The notes beneath the pieces were generated by a model. It was not told the DNA's origin. It saw only the letters and a program-made list of their open reading frames with translations, and searched no databases. Positions 1 through 5,584 of a DNA stretch of 6,106 bases are shown here, piece by piece. The DNA is from an uncultured Tabrizicola sp. (GTDB lineage: Bacteria; Pseudomonadota; Alphaproteobacteria; Rhodobacterales; Rhodobacteraceae): contig CALLZQ010000182.1 of NCBI GenBank assembly GCA_937858255.1, positions 1-6,106 on the forward strand, written 5' to 3'. The position numbers and the translations under genes are program-made. The first letter of the stretch is position 1; the number at the start of each line of letters is the position of its first letter.

Positions 1-269
1 GCCTCTCCGACGACGTCGCCATGGCGCTCAGGGCCCTGCGCGTGCGCATCGTCGGCCTGACGCCAGAGCATCTGGCCGGCGAGGGCGCGCCCGAGATCCA
101 TATCTCGGTCTGGGGGGCCGCGCGTCAGATCGGCGCCGCCCTGCCCACGACCCCGGCACGCCCGGCCCTGGCGCGTTCATCTGTTCAAAAAGTGTCTCGG
201 GAAGGGATCCGCGGAGGGGCAGACGGCACTTCCCCGGAGTCTCAGTCCGCGCCTCCCGGCGCAGCATAG
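1..269 (+). CDS. 3' end of an unrecognised gene (5' truncated)
   Basis: The reading frame that starts at base 3 is open from the window edge to a TAG at 267-269. The first 50 or so residues look coding: they are rich in V, I, L and A, with a segment reading LRVRIVGLTPEHLAG followed by EIHISVWGAARQIGAAL. The last 35 or so residues are P/A/S/G-rich and low in complexity, like a disordered tail. The internal ATG at 21 is probably not the start, because the frame is open upstream with similar composition. I do not recognise the family. The stop lies 25 bases inside the 3' end of the convergent propeller gene, so the two genes would overlap tail to tail. The real coding part might instead end earlier if there is a frameshift. 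That a gene ends here is moderately supported; its function is unknown. Confidence 0.45.
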   Translation, partial: LSDDVAMALRALRVRIVGLTPEHLAGEGAPEIHISVWGAARQIGAALPTTPARPALARSSVQKVSREGIRGGADGTSPESQSAPPGAA

Positions 270-1087
270 CGCACAAAGGCAAAGGCGGCGCCGTCCGGCG
301 ACCAGTTGGGCACATTCATCGTGCCCTGCCCACCGTTGAAGGCGATCAGACGCTGTCGGTTGCCGCCATCGGGATCCATCCGCCAGATCGACACGGGCAG
401 ATCGCGCGGATGGCCCAGCGTGCCGGGTGGATAGGCCAGATAGATCACATGCCGCCCACAGGGCGAGGGATGGGGAAACCAGTTCACGAATTCATCGGCA
501 AAGAGCTTGCGCTGCCCCGCGCCATCCGCCGCCATCACCCAGATCTGGGCGTGCCCGTCGCGGTCGCAGTTGTAATAGATGTGCTGCCCGTCGGGGCTGT
601 AGTCCGCCCCGCCGCAATCCCCTCCCCCCGTGGCCAGCCCCCGCGCGCCCTCCTCCCCCAAACCTGCCAGCGTATAGACACCAACCCCCCGCCGATCCCC
701 GCGCGCCGCGACATAGGCTATCCGCGCGCCATCGGGCGACCAGCCATGCCACCAGCTCGGCGCCTCGGGCGAAATCCGCTGCGGCGCCCCACCCGTCGCC
801 GGCATCAGATAGATCTCGGATCCCTGCCCGCCATGATGGGCCGAAATCGCATAGCTCTGCCCATCCGGCGAAATCCCGTGATCGTTGTTCAACTGCCCGA
901 CCCCGCCAAGGTCCACCGGCACCAGCGCAGGCGCCTCCAACGGAACGCGAAACAGCCCGCCATCGCCATTGACCAGCAGATACCGCCCACAGGGCGACCA
1001 GTTCGGCGCCTCGATCAACAGATCGGTTTCAAGCACCAGCCGCGCAGTGCCGCTGTCCATCTCCCAAATGACCAGTTCCGATCTCAT
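242..1087 (-). CDS. TolB-like six-bladed beta-propeller (PD40/WD40-like repeat) protein
   Basis: A 281-residue protein built of PD40 (WD40-like TolB propeller) repeats. The signature SPDG or SPCG occurs six times, at residues 31-34, 73-76, 117-120, 164-167, 208-211 and 263-266. The spacing of 42-55 residues fits a closed six-bladed propeller. The N-terminal strand (LVIWEMDSG) would complete the last blade, and the typical strand between motifs (SEIYLMPATGG, AQIWVMAADGAG, VSIWRMDPDGG) is present. No signal peptide or lipobox is visible, so unlike periplasmic TolB it is probably cytoplasmic, and it lacks TolB's N-terminal domain. Its ATG overlaps the stop of the upstream gene (ATGA, 1084-1087), and an AAGG lies 7 bases before the start, which indicates translational coupling. 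Such propellers usually act as binding scaffolds; the ligand here is unknown. It is probably not TolB itself. Confidence 0.88.
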   Translation of the reverse strand: MRSELVIWEMDSGTARLVLETDLLIEAPNWSPCGRYLLVNGDGGLFRVPLEAPALVPVDLGGVGQLNNDHGISPDGQSYAISAHHGGQGSEIYLMPATGGAPQRISPEAPSWWHGWSPDGARIAYVAARGDRRGVGVYTLAGLGEEGARGLATGGGDCGGADYSPDGQHIYYNCDRDGHAQIWVMAADGAGQRKLFADEFVNWFPHPSPCGRHVIYLAYPPGTLGHPRDLPVSIWRMDPDGGNRQRLIAFNGGQGTMNVPNWSPDGAAFAFVRYAAPGGAD

Positions 1088-1857
1088 TCCTTGACCTTCG
1101 GCGTGAGCAACCGCTTGGGCCGCAGCGCCTCGGCCGCCTTGAACAGGCCAAAGCTCTGATTGACGAAATTCACCACCCCCGAAACCTTATCCAGATAGCT
1201 GGACAATTCCGGCGTCTTCTCGGCCTCGACCACCTGCACCGGGCGACTGGGGTCGGTCCCCTCGAACTGGCAATAGAACAAGGGCTCACCGCGCCGCAGG
1301 ATCAGATCCTTCTCGGGTTCATGCCATTCAAAGGCCCACATCAGCGGCCGCGGCCAGATATTCAGCGGGAACCGCCCGCCAAAGATCGTGCCGGGCATCG
1401 GGTCCTTGCGATAATGCATAAACGCCGAGAGCTGCGTCACATAGCAGGTCTCATCGGCGATAAAGCAATAGGGCAGCAGCATCTGCACCGTCGGCCGGTC
1501 GGCGTAGCGCCACTCGGCCTCTTGCACCAGCGTCATTACCTCGGACAGCTTGTTGGTGCGCACCGGGCTTGCATTGCCGGCCTTGTTGATCAGCACCGCC
1601 TTGCCCTTTTCATCACGTTTGAACCCCAGATGAATGTCATAGGGGCATTTCACCATGAAAAAGCGGCTCTCCAACTGGATCACCGCCGGGCAGCGGCTGG
1701 CGCTCTTGGCATGGGTCTTGTTGGTCTGGCGAAAACTCACCCGTTCGGGCGCGTCAAACAGCACCGCCCGCTTGTCATCCATCAGGAACCAACCCACCGT
1801 CAGCGGCCCCGACCCCGGCCCATCCATCGGGCGGTCAAATGTGACATTGAATTCCAT
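1084..1857 (-). CDS. Conserved-looking protein of unknown function, coupled to the propeller gene
   Basis: A 257-residue soluble protein that I do not recognise. The start at 1857 (MEFNVTFDRPMDG) is preferred over an in-frame ATG at 2085. The upstream extension is Arg-rich, runs through the divergent promoter region and overlaps pyrF, whereas a purine-rich AGAGG stands about 8 bases before 1857. There is no signal peptide or transmembrane segment. The protein is rich in aromatic residues, notably in the segment around residues 160-180 (GGRFPLNIWPRPLMWAFEWHE). Five cysteines are scattered (C56, C71, C131, C138, C196) and form no clear CxxC metal site. Conserved-looking blocks include LLPYCFIADETCYVTQL (128-144) and EPLFYCQFEGTDPSRP (191-206). 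The C-terminus is charged and helical. Codon use matches the neighbours. The ATGA overlap with the next gene suggests the two products work together. No function can be assigned from sequence reading alone. Confidence 0.85.
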   Translation of the reverse strand: MEFNVTFDRPMDGPGSGPLTVGWFLMDDKRAVLFDAPERVSFRQTNKTHAKSASRCPAVIQLESRFFMVKCPYDIHLGFKRDEKGKAVLINKAGNASPVRTNKLSEVMTLVQEAEWRYADRPTVQMLLPYCFIADETCYVTQLSAFMHYRKDPMPGTIFGGRFPLNIWPRPLMWAFEWHEPEKDLILRRGEPLFYCQFEGTDPSRPVQVVEAEKTPELSSYLDKVSGVVNFVNQSFGLFKAAEALRPKRLLTPKVKE

Positions 1858-1900
1858 GCTCTGCCTCTGCGTTCTTTGAAATGGGGCGCGTTTGGCGGCG

Positions 1901-1929
1901 AGGTTCCGCCTTTCTGCCCGCCGCGTCAA
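1901..1929 (-). promoter_or_regulatory. Candidate promoter for the minus-strand two-gene unit
   Basis: Read on the minus strand, TTGACG (1929-1924) is followed after 17 bases by GAACCT (1906-1901). The -35 element is strong; the -10 is weak but of a kind tolerated in GC-rich alphaproteobacteria. It would give a leader of about 35 bases before the ATG at 1857. This is inferred from motif and spacing only. Confidence 0.4.
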
Positions 1930-1954
1930 GAAAGCCGATGCATGGCGCCGCGCC

Positions 1955-1983
1955 TTGACATCGGGGCGTCCGCCCCGCAAGAG
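1955..1983 (+). promoter_or_regulatory. Candidate pyrF promoter with an inverted repeat in its spacer
   Basis: A consensus TTGACA (1955-1960) is followed after 17 bases by a weak -10 candidate, CAAGAG (1978-1983). The spacer holds a perfect 7-bp inverted repeat, CGGGGCG-TC-CGCCCCG (1962-1977). The resulting leader would be about 20 bases and contain the AAAGG ribosome binding site of pyrF at 2000-2004. The -35 is convincing, the -10 is not. The repeat may be an operator or simple GC coincidence. Confidence 0.42.
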
Positions 1984-2011
1984 GCAGCACCCCCAAATGA
2001 AAGGTATGGCA

Positions 2012-2710
2012 ATGGCAGATGATCGTCTGATCGTGGCACTCGATGTGCCGAATATCGTCATGGGCCTCGATCTGGCCGGGCGCATCGGTGATGCCGTCAG
2101 CTTTTACAAAATCGGACTGGGAATGCTGACCGGCGGCGGCCTCGCGCTTGCCAATGAACTCAAGCAGGAACACGGCAAGCGCATTTTCCTGGATATGAAG
2201 CTGTTCGACATCGGCGCCACGGTCGAGGCGGCGGTGCGCGGCCTTGTGCAATACGACCTCGACTTCCTGACCGTGCATGGCGACCCGCAGGTGGTCCGCG
2301 CGGCAGCCGAGGGGCGTCGCGGCTCAAACCCCAAGATCCTGGCCGTCACCGTGCTGACCTCGCTCGACCGTGCCGATCTGGATGCAAACCTGATCGTGCC
2401 GGGCGATATTCATGAGATCACGCTGGAACGCGCCGCCCGCGCGCTTGAGGCCGGGGCCGATGGCGTCATCGCCAGCCCGCAAGAGGCCGCGATGATCCGC
2501 GCCCTGCCACAGGCAGAGGGCAAGCTGATCGTCACCCCCGGTGTGCGCCCGACCGGTGCCGCGACCGGCGATCAAAAGCGTATCGCCACCCCGCATCAGG
2601 CCATTGCCGATGGCGCCGACCATATCGTCGTCGGCCGCCCGATCTGGCAGCACCAGGACCCCGCCGAGGCCGCCCGCCGCGTGATTGCCGAACTGCCGGC
2701 CCGGGGCTGA
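2012..2710 (+). CDS. pyrF: Orotidine 5'-phosphate decarboxylase
   Basis: Catalyses decarboxylation of OMP to UMP, the last step of de novo pyrimidine synthesis, in the cytoplasm. The 232-residue product is full length for the bacterial family. The catalytic tetrad is visible: the DxKxxD signature as DMKLFD (D61, K63, D66), plus K33 in FYKIGLG. An N-terminal LIVALDVP strand carries D11. The phosphate-binding end is present as VTPGVRP (174-180) and HIVVGRPIW (204-212), consistent with a (beta/alpha)8 barrel. Three nearby ATGs exist (1997, 2006, 2012). The one at 2012 is chosen because AAGG at 2001-2004 lies 7 bases upstream of it, but overlaps or abuts the other two. The gene stands alone, divergent from the unknown/propeller pair and convergent with the NfeD-like gene, with a hairpin 20 bases after the stop. 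Confidence 0.97.
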   Translation: MADDRLIVALDVPNIVMGLDLAGRIGDAVSFYKIGLGMLTGGGLALANELKQEHGKRIFLDMKLFDIGATVEAAVRGLVQYDLDFLTVHGDPQVVRAAAEGRRGSNPKILAVTVLTSLDRADLDANLIVPGDIHEITLERAARALEAGADGVIASPQEAAMIRALPQAEGKLIVTPGVRPTGAATGDQKRIATPHQAIADGADHIVVGRPIWQHQDPAEAARRVIAELPARG

Positions 2711-2730
2711 ATTCCTTCGGACCAATCGGC

Positions 2731-2753
2731 CTGAGGCGCCCGTGGCGCCTCAG
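2731..2753. terminator. Shared (bidirectional) hairpin between pyrF and the NfeD-like gene
   Basis: A perfect 10-bp inverted repeat, CTGAGGCGCC (2731-2740) and GGCGCCTCAG (2744-2753), has a 3-base CGT loop. It sits between the convergent ends of pyrF (stop 2708-2710) and the NfeD-like gene, whose stop codon (2750-2752) lies inside the right arm. On the plus strand it is followed by a T-containing but not continuous T tract (TTATCGTTGATAT). The minus side has no T run. A terminator serving both genes is the most likely role. Confidence 0.75.
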
Positions 2754-3025
2754 TTATCGTTGATATCCTTGTGCCAGATCTTCCCCGGACTGCCGCGCAC
2801 CCCCATGGTCCGGCGCAGCGCCAGCCACGCCGCAAGCGAGGCGAGGGCAAAGACGAGGATGAGCAGCGGCACACTCCCCCCCAAAAGGCCAAGGCCCAGC
2901 CCGGCGCCGACGACCACCGCCCCGATGGCAAAGCCAAGGAAGATATAGCCGGGCATAATGACCTCCAGCACGCCAAGGGCAAAGCCGGCAACCACCCAGA
3001 CCCACCAGACCTGCCACATCATCAT
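2750..3025 (-). CDS. Short NfeD-family membrane protein (SPFH partner)
   Basis: A 91-residue, strongly hydrophobic protein with about three membrane helices (residues about 5-22, 27-48 and 52-70) and a short charged tail. The IMPGYIFLGFAIGAVVVG stretch is typical of the NfeD/YbbJ membrane region. The soluble OB-fold domain found at the C-terminus of longer NfeD proteins is absent. The stop does not look like a recent truncation, since the tail ends naturally in front of a terminator. Its ATG overlaps the stop of the upstream SPFH gene (ATGA, 3022-3025), so translation is coupled. Three consecutive ATGs (3025, 3022, 3019) make the exact start uncertain; GAAAGGG lies 5-8 bases before the first two. 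In this family NfeD proteins partner stomatin-like proteins in the inner membrane. Confidence 0.87.
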   Translation of the reverse strand: MMMWQVWWVWVVAGFALGVLEVIMPGYIFLGFAIGAVVVGAGLGLGLLGGSVPLLILVFALASLAAWLALRRTMGVRGSPGKIWHKDINDN

Positions 3026-3903
3026 GGCCGCCCTTTCAGCATCTTGAAGGCATCGGCAAAGGCTTCCAAAGCCTGCGCCGGCACGAGGATGGTCTGCTTG
3101 CCGCTGCCTGCGGCCACCTTGGACAGCGCCTCGACTTGGGCAAGGGCAAGCTGATACTGCGCCGCCTCCAGCCCCGATTCCTTGATGGCGACCGCGATGG
3201 CCGAGGTCGCGTAGGCCTCGGCATCCGCGGTGATCCGCTTGCCCTTGGCCTCTTGCTCGGCGGCATAAAGCGCGGCATCGGCGGCCAGCTCCACCGCGCG
3301 GCGCTTGCCCTCGGCCTCAGTCACCTGCGCGCGGCGCGCCCGCTCTGCGTTCAACTGCTGGAGCATGGCGGCCCGCGTCGCCTCATCCAGATTGACATCA
3401 AGGATTTCGGCCCGCGTGACCTCAACCCCCCAGTCATCGACCATGGCGCGCACCTGCTCGCGCACCCGCTCGATCAACTGGGCGCGGTTCGACTGCACCT
3501 GATCCAGTTCCAGCTTGCCGATCTCGGACCGGACGATGCCGGCGACGGTGGTCGCAATCGCCGCATCCACATCGCGGATCCGGTAGACGGTCTTTTCCGG
3601 CTCGGTGATACGGTAGAACACGCTGGTCTCAACTTTGACCAAGACGTTGTCGGCCGTAATCGCATCCTGGCTGGCCGTCGGTAGCTGCCGCTCAAGGATC
3701 GAGATCTTGTGCGCCACCCGGTCAAGGAAGGGCACCACAAAGTTGATCCCCGGCCCAAGGACCGAACGCAGCCGCCCAAACCGCTCGACCACATGCTTTT
3801 CCGACTGGGGCACGATGCGAACCCCAAGGAAGATGCACAGGATGATGAACAGGGCGATGGCGAGGAAAACCGCATTCCCGCCGATCAGTTGATCCAATTC
3901 CAT
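3022..3903 (-). CDS. SPFH/Band 7 (stomatin, paraslipin, QmcA-like) membrane protein
   Basis: A 293-residue member of the SPFH/prohibitin-homology family, which assembles into large rings on membranes and is linked to membrane microdomains and control of membrane proteases such as FtsH. An N-terminal membrane anchor spans about residues 10-29. It is followed by the typical RIVPQSEKHVVERFGR entry to the SPFH domain (29-44), PGINFVVPFLDRV (51-63), and the LGxxxLDQV-like segment EIGKLELDQVQSNR (127-140). Then comes WGVEVTRAEILDV (158-170) and a long Ala/Glu-rich coiled coil (about 175-240), as in stomatins. The start at 3903 is chosen over an in-frame ATG at 4011 because GAGGG lies 8 bases before it and the protein then begins just before the anchor, as in relatives. 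It is the first gene of a two-gene unit with the NfeD-like gene. E. coli QmcA-YbbJ is the closest known arrangement. Confidence 0.95.
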   Translation of the reverse strand: MELDQLIGGNAVFLAIALFIILCIFLGVRIVPQSEKHVVERFGRLRSVLGPGINFVVPFLDRVAHKISILERQLPTASQDAITADNVLVKVETSVFYRITEPEKTVYRIRDVDAAIATTVAGIVRSEIGKLELDQVQSNRAQLIERVREQVRAMVDDWGVEVTRAEILDVNLDEATRAAMLQQLNAERARRAQVTEAEGKRRAVELAADAALYAAEQEAKGKRITADAEAYATSAIAVAIKESGLEAAQYQLALAQVEALSKVAAGSGKQTILVPAQALEAFADAFKMLKGRP

Positions 3904-4174
3904 TCTCGAAACCCTCAAGACCAATGTCACTCTTGCGGCGAAGATGGCGGCTTGGCGGTGCGGGCGCAAGGGCGGGATGATCTTGCACCCGAACCGCCCT
4001 GGGGCAAGCAATCTTCGATTGATTCGACGCGTTAAAGAAGTTTATTGCGCATAATACTTATAAATCGGCAGTTTATCCCGAAACACTTATTCCACGCCGA
4101 AGAATTCGCCAAGAAATTCCGGGATGACAGGCGCATTCTCCGCTCAAGGCACCCTGCGCGTGAAAGGCTTTGTC
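3904..4174. promoter_or_regulatory. Divergent control region between SPFH and dadA, with AT-rich island
   Basis: This 271-base gap holds no convincing gene. The half next to the SPFH gene is GC-rich, and I could not identify a firm promoter for it. Bases about 4031-4125 are strikingly AT-rich for this genome and lie just upstream of dadA. They include an imperfect inverted repeat, AAGTTTATT (4038-4046) against AATACTT (4053-4059), and TATA-like stretches (CATAAT 4050-4055, TTATAA 4058-4063). AT-rich palindromic DNA in front of dadA would suit an Lrp/AsnC-type regulator, which controls dadA in several proteobacteria. That link is inferred from family knowledge and no such regulator gene is in the window. 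Confidence 0.4.
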
Positions 4175-5479
4175 ATGAAAATCGTCGTCCTCGGCTCTGG
4201 CGTCATCGGCACCACCTCGGCCTATCAACTGGCCCGGCAGGGGCATGAGGTGACGGTGATCGACCGGCAGCCTGCCGCTGCGATGGAAACCAGCTTTGCC
4301 AATGCCGGCGAGATCAGCCCCGGCTATTCGGCGCCCTGGGCGGCCCCCGGCATTCCGGTCAAGGCGCTGAAGTGGATGTTCATGGAGCATGCGCCGCTGA
4401 TCATCCAGCCGCGCCCCGACCCGGAAAAGCTGCACTGGATGGCGCAGATGCTGGGCAATTGCACCACCAAGGCCTACCAGACCAACAAGGGCCGGATGGT
4501 GCGTTTGGCCGAATATTCGCGCGATTGCCTGACCGAGATGCGCGCTGAAACCGGCATCGCCTTTGACGAACGCCAGCAGGGCACGCTGCAACTCTTCCGC
4601 ACGCAAAAGCAGGTGGACGGCGCCGCCAAGGATATCGAGGTGTTGCGCGAGGGTGGTGTGCCGTTCGAGGTGCTGGACGTGAACGGCTGCCTCGCCGTGG
4701 AACCCGGCCTTGCCGAGGCACGGGGCAAAATCGCGGGCGGCCTGCGCCTGCCCAAGGATGAGACCGGCGATTGCTTCAAATTCACCCAAGGTCTCGCCGC
4801 CAAGGCCATCGAGATGGGCGTCACCTTCCGTCACGGTGTCAGCATTGACCGTCTGGTGGTTGATGCGGGTCGGATCACCGGCGTCGTCACCTCTGAGGGG
4901 CTGGTGACGGCCGATGCCTTTGTGCTGGCACTGGGCAGCTACTCGCCGCGGCTGGTCAAATCGCTGGGCATTCGCCTGCCGGTCTATCCGGTCAAGGGCT
5001 ATTCGATTACCGTGCCGATCGTGGATGCCGAGCGCGCGCCGATCTCGACCGTCATGGATGAGACGCACAAGATCGCCATCACCCGTCTGGGCGACCGGAT
5101 TCGCGTGGGCGGCATGGCGGAACTCGCCGGCTTTGACCTGAGCCTGTCGGACAAGCGCAAGCGCACGCTGGTGCATTCGGTCGAGGATCTGTTCGGCGGC
5201 GCCGGGGATCAGTCTCAGGCGAGCTTCTGGTGCGGCTTGCGCCCGATGACGCCCGATGGCACCCCCATCGTTGGCCGCTCGCCCATCGGCAACCTGTTCC
5301 TGAATACCGGGCATGGCACGCTGGGCTGGACCATGGCTGCCGGTTCCGCCCGGGTGCTGGCCGATATCATGTCTGGCCGCGCAACCGAGATCGAGTCCCG
5401 CGATCTGGGCTTTGCCCGCTATCAGCGCCAACCGCGTCCGTCGCGCGGCAAGATGGCACCGGCCCCGGTCGCCGCCTGA
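4175..5479 (+). CDS. dadA: D-amino-acid dehydrogenase (FAD-dependent)
   Basis: Oxidatively deaminates D-amino acids, chiefly D-alanine, to 2-oxo acids and ammonia, passing electrons to the respiratory chain from the inner face of the membrane. The 434-residue product matches the usual DadA length. The N-terminal dinucleotide-binding fold is clear: [11 protein letters not shown] with GxGxxG at residues 7-12 and an acidic residue ending the second strand (VTVIDR, D30). [22 protein letters not shown] (38-59) is characteristic of DadA. The C-terminal FAD-contacting motifs [14 protein letters not shown] (354-367) and [15 protein letters not shown] (377-391) are intact. The start at 4175 is chosen over an in-frame ATG at 4124 because GAAAGG stands 7 bases before it and the protein then begins directly at the FAD-binding strand. 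No alanine racemase or Lrp-type regulator gene is adjacent. The C-terminal 20 residues are a basic, Pro-rich tail. Confidence 0.96.
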   Translation: MKIVVLGSGVIGTTSAYQLARQGHEVTVIDRQPAAAMETSFANAGEISPGYSAPWAAPGIPVKALKWMFMEHAPLIIQPRPDPEKLHWMAQMLGNCTTKAYQTNKGRMVRLAEYSRDCLTEMRAETGIAFDERQQGTLQLFRTQKQVDGAAKDIEVLREGGVPFEVLDVNGCLAVEPGLAEARGKIAGGLRLPKDETGDCFKFTQGLAAKAIEMGVTFRHGVSIDRLVVDAGRITGVVTSEGLVTADAFVLALGSYSPRLVKSLGIRLPVYPVKGYSITVPIVDAERAPISTVMDETHKIAITRLGDRIRVGGMAELAGFDLSLSDKRKRTLVHSVEDLFGGAGDQSQASFWCGLRPMTPDGTPIVGRSPIGNLFLNTGHGTLGWTMAAGSARVLADIMSGRATEIESRDLGFARYQRQPRPSRGKMAPAPVAA

Positions 5480-5493
5480 TCCGCGTGGGGCCT

Positions 5494-5524
5494 CAGGCCG
5501 CTTCCCCACCCGGGGCGCGGCCTG
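5494..5524. terminator. Hairpin downstream of dadA (first repeat copy)
   Basis: CAGGCCGC (5494-5501) pairs with GCGGCCTG (5517-5524), and CCCC/GGGG (5504-5507, 5512-5515) can extend the stem inside the loop. It begins 14 bases after the dadA stop. There is no T run, so if it ends transcription it does so as a GC-rich, U-poor terminator. An identical hairpin occurs 45 bases further on (5539-5569). Confidence 0.45.
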
Positions 5525-5545
5525 CTAGGGTGGGGCCTCAGGCCG

Positions 5546-5576
5546 CTTCCCCACCCGGGGCGCGGCCTGCTAGGGT
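5546..5576 (+). promoter_or_regulatory. Candidate dinB promoter region with TAGGGT -10-like element
   Basis: TAGGGT at 5571-5576 resembles the degenerate -10 boxes of Rhodobacteraceae and lies 8 bases before the dinB ATG. CTTCCC or TTCCCC (about 5546-5552), 18-19 bases upstream, is a poor -35. Initiation from this box would give a nearly leaderless mRNA, consistent with the lack of a good spaced ribosome binding site (only GGTGGGG close to the ATG). The same element is duplicated at 5526-5531. No LexA box was recognised. Confidence 0.3.
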
Positions 5577-5584
5577 GGGGCATC

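Larger units (their letters stand above)
5485..5581. repeat. Perfect 45-bp tandem duplication (about 2.2 copies) in the dadA-dinB gap
   Basis: Bases 5485-5529 and 5530-5574 are identical, and the match continues for 7 more bases (5575-5581). That is a 52-base identity at a period of 45, covering nearly the whole intergenic region. Each unit carries a hairpin (CAGGCCGC...GCGGCCTG), a CCCCACCC block that can pair with GGGTGGGG, and a TAGGGT element. The perfect identity suggests a recent duplication by slippage or unequal recombination, or an assembly artefact. Confidence 0.97.

Noticed and set aside
1321..2022. Plus-strand open frame of 233 codons opposite the unknown-function gene
   Set aside because: It is a GC-driven shadow of the minus-strand gene, has no ribosome binding site or recognisable domain, and runs through the promoter region into pyrF.
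1858..2085. N-terminal extension of the unknown-function gene to an ATG at 2085
   Set aside because: The extension is Arg-rich, overlaps pyrF and the promoter elements, and a better placed start with a purine-rich site exists at 1857.
4124..4174. Upstream start for dadA at 4124
   Set aside because: It adds 17 residues before the conserved FAD-binding strand, and the ATG at 4175 has a well spaced GAAAGG.
4073..5509. Minus-strand open frame of 478 codons opposite dadA
   Set aside because: dadA on the plus strand has full family motifs. The opposite frame is Arg/His/Gly-rich low-complexity translation typical of antisense frames in GC-rich DNA.
5485..5581. CRISPR array or REP element
   Set aside because: Units are directly abutting with no unique spacers, and only about two copies are present.
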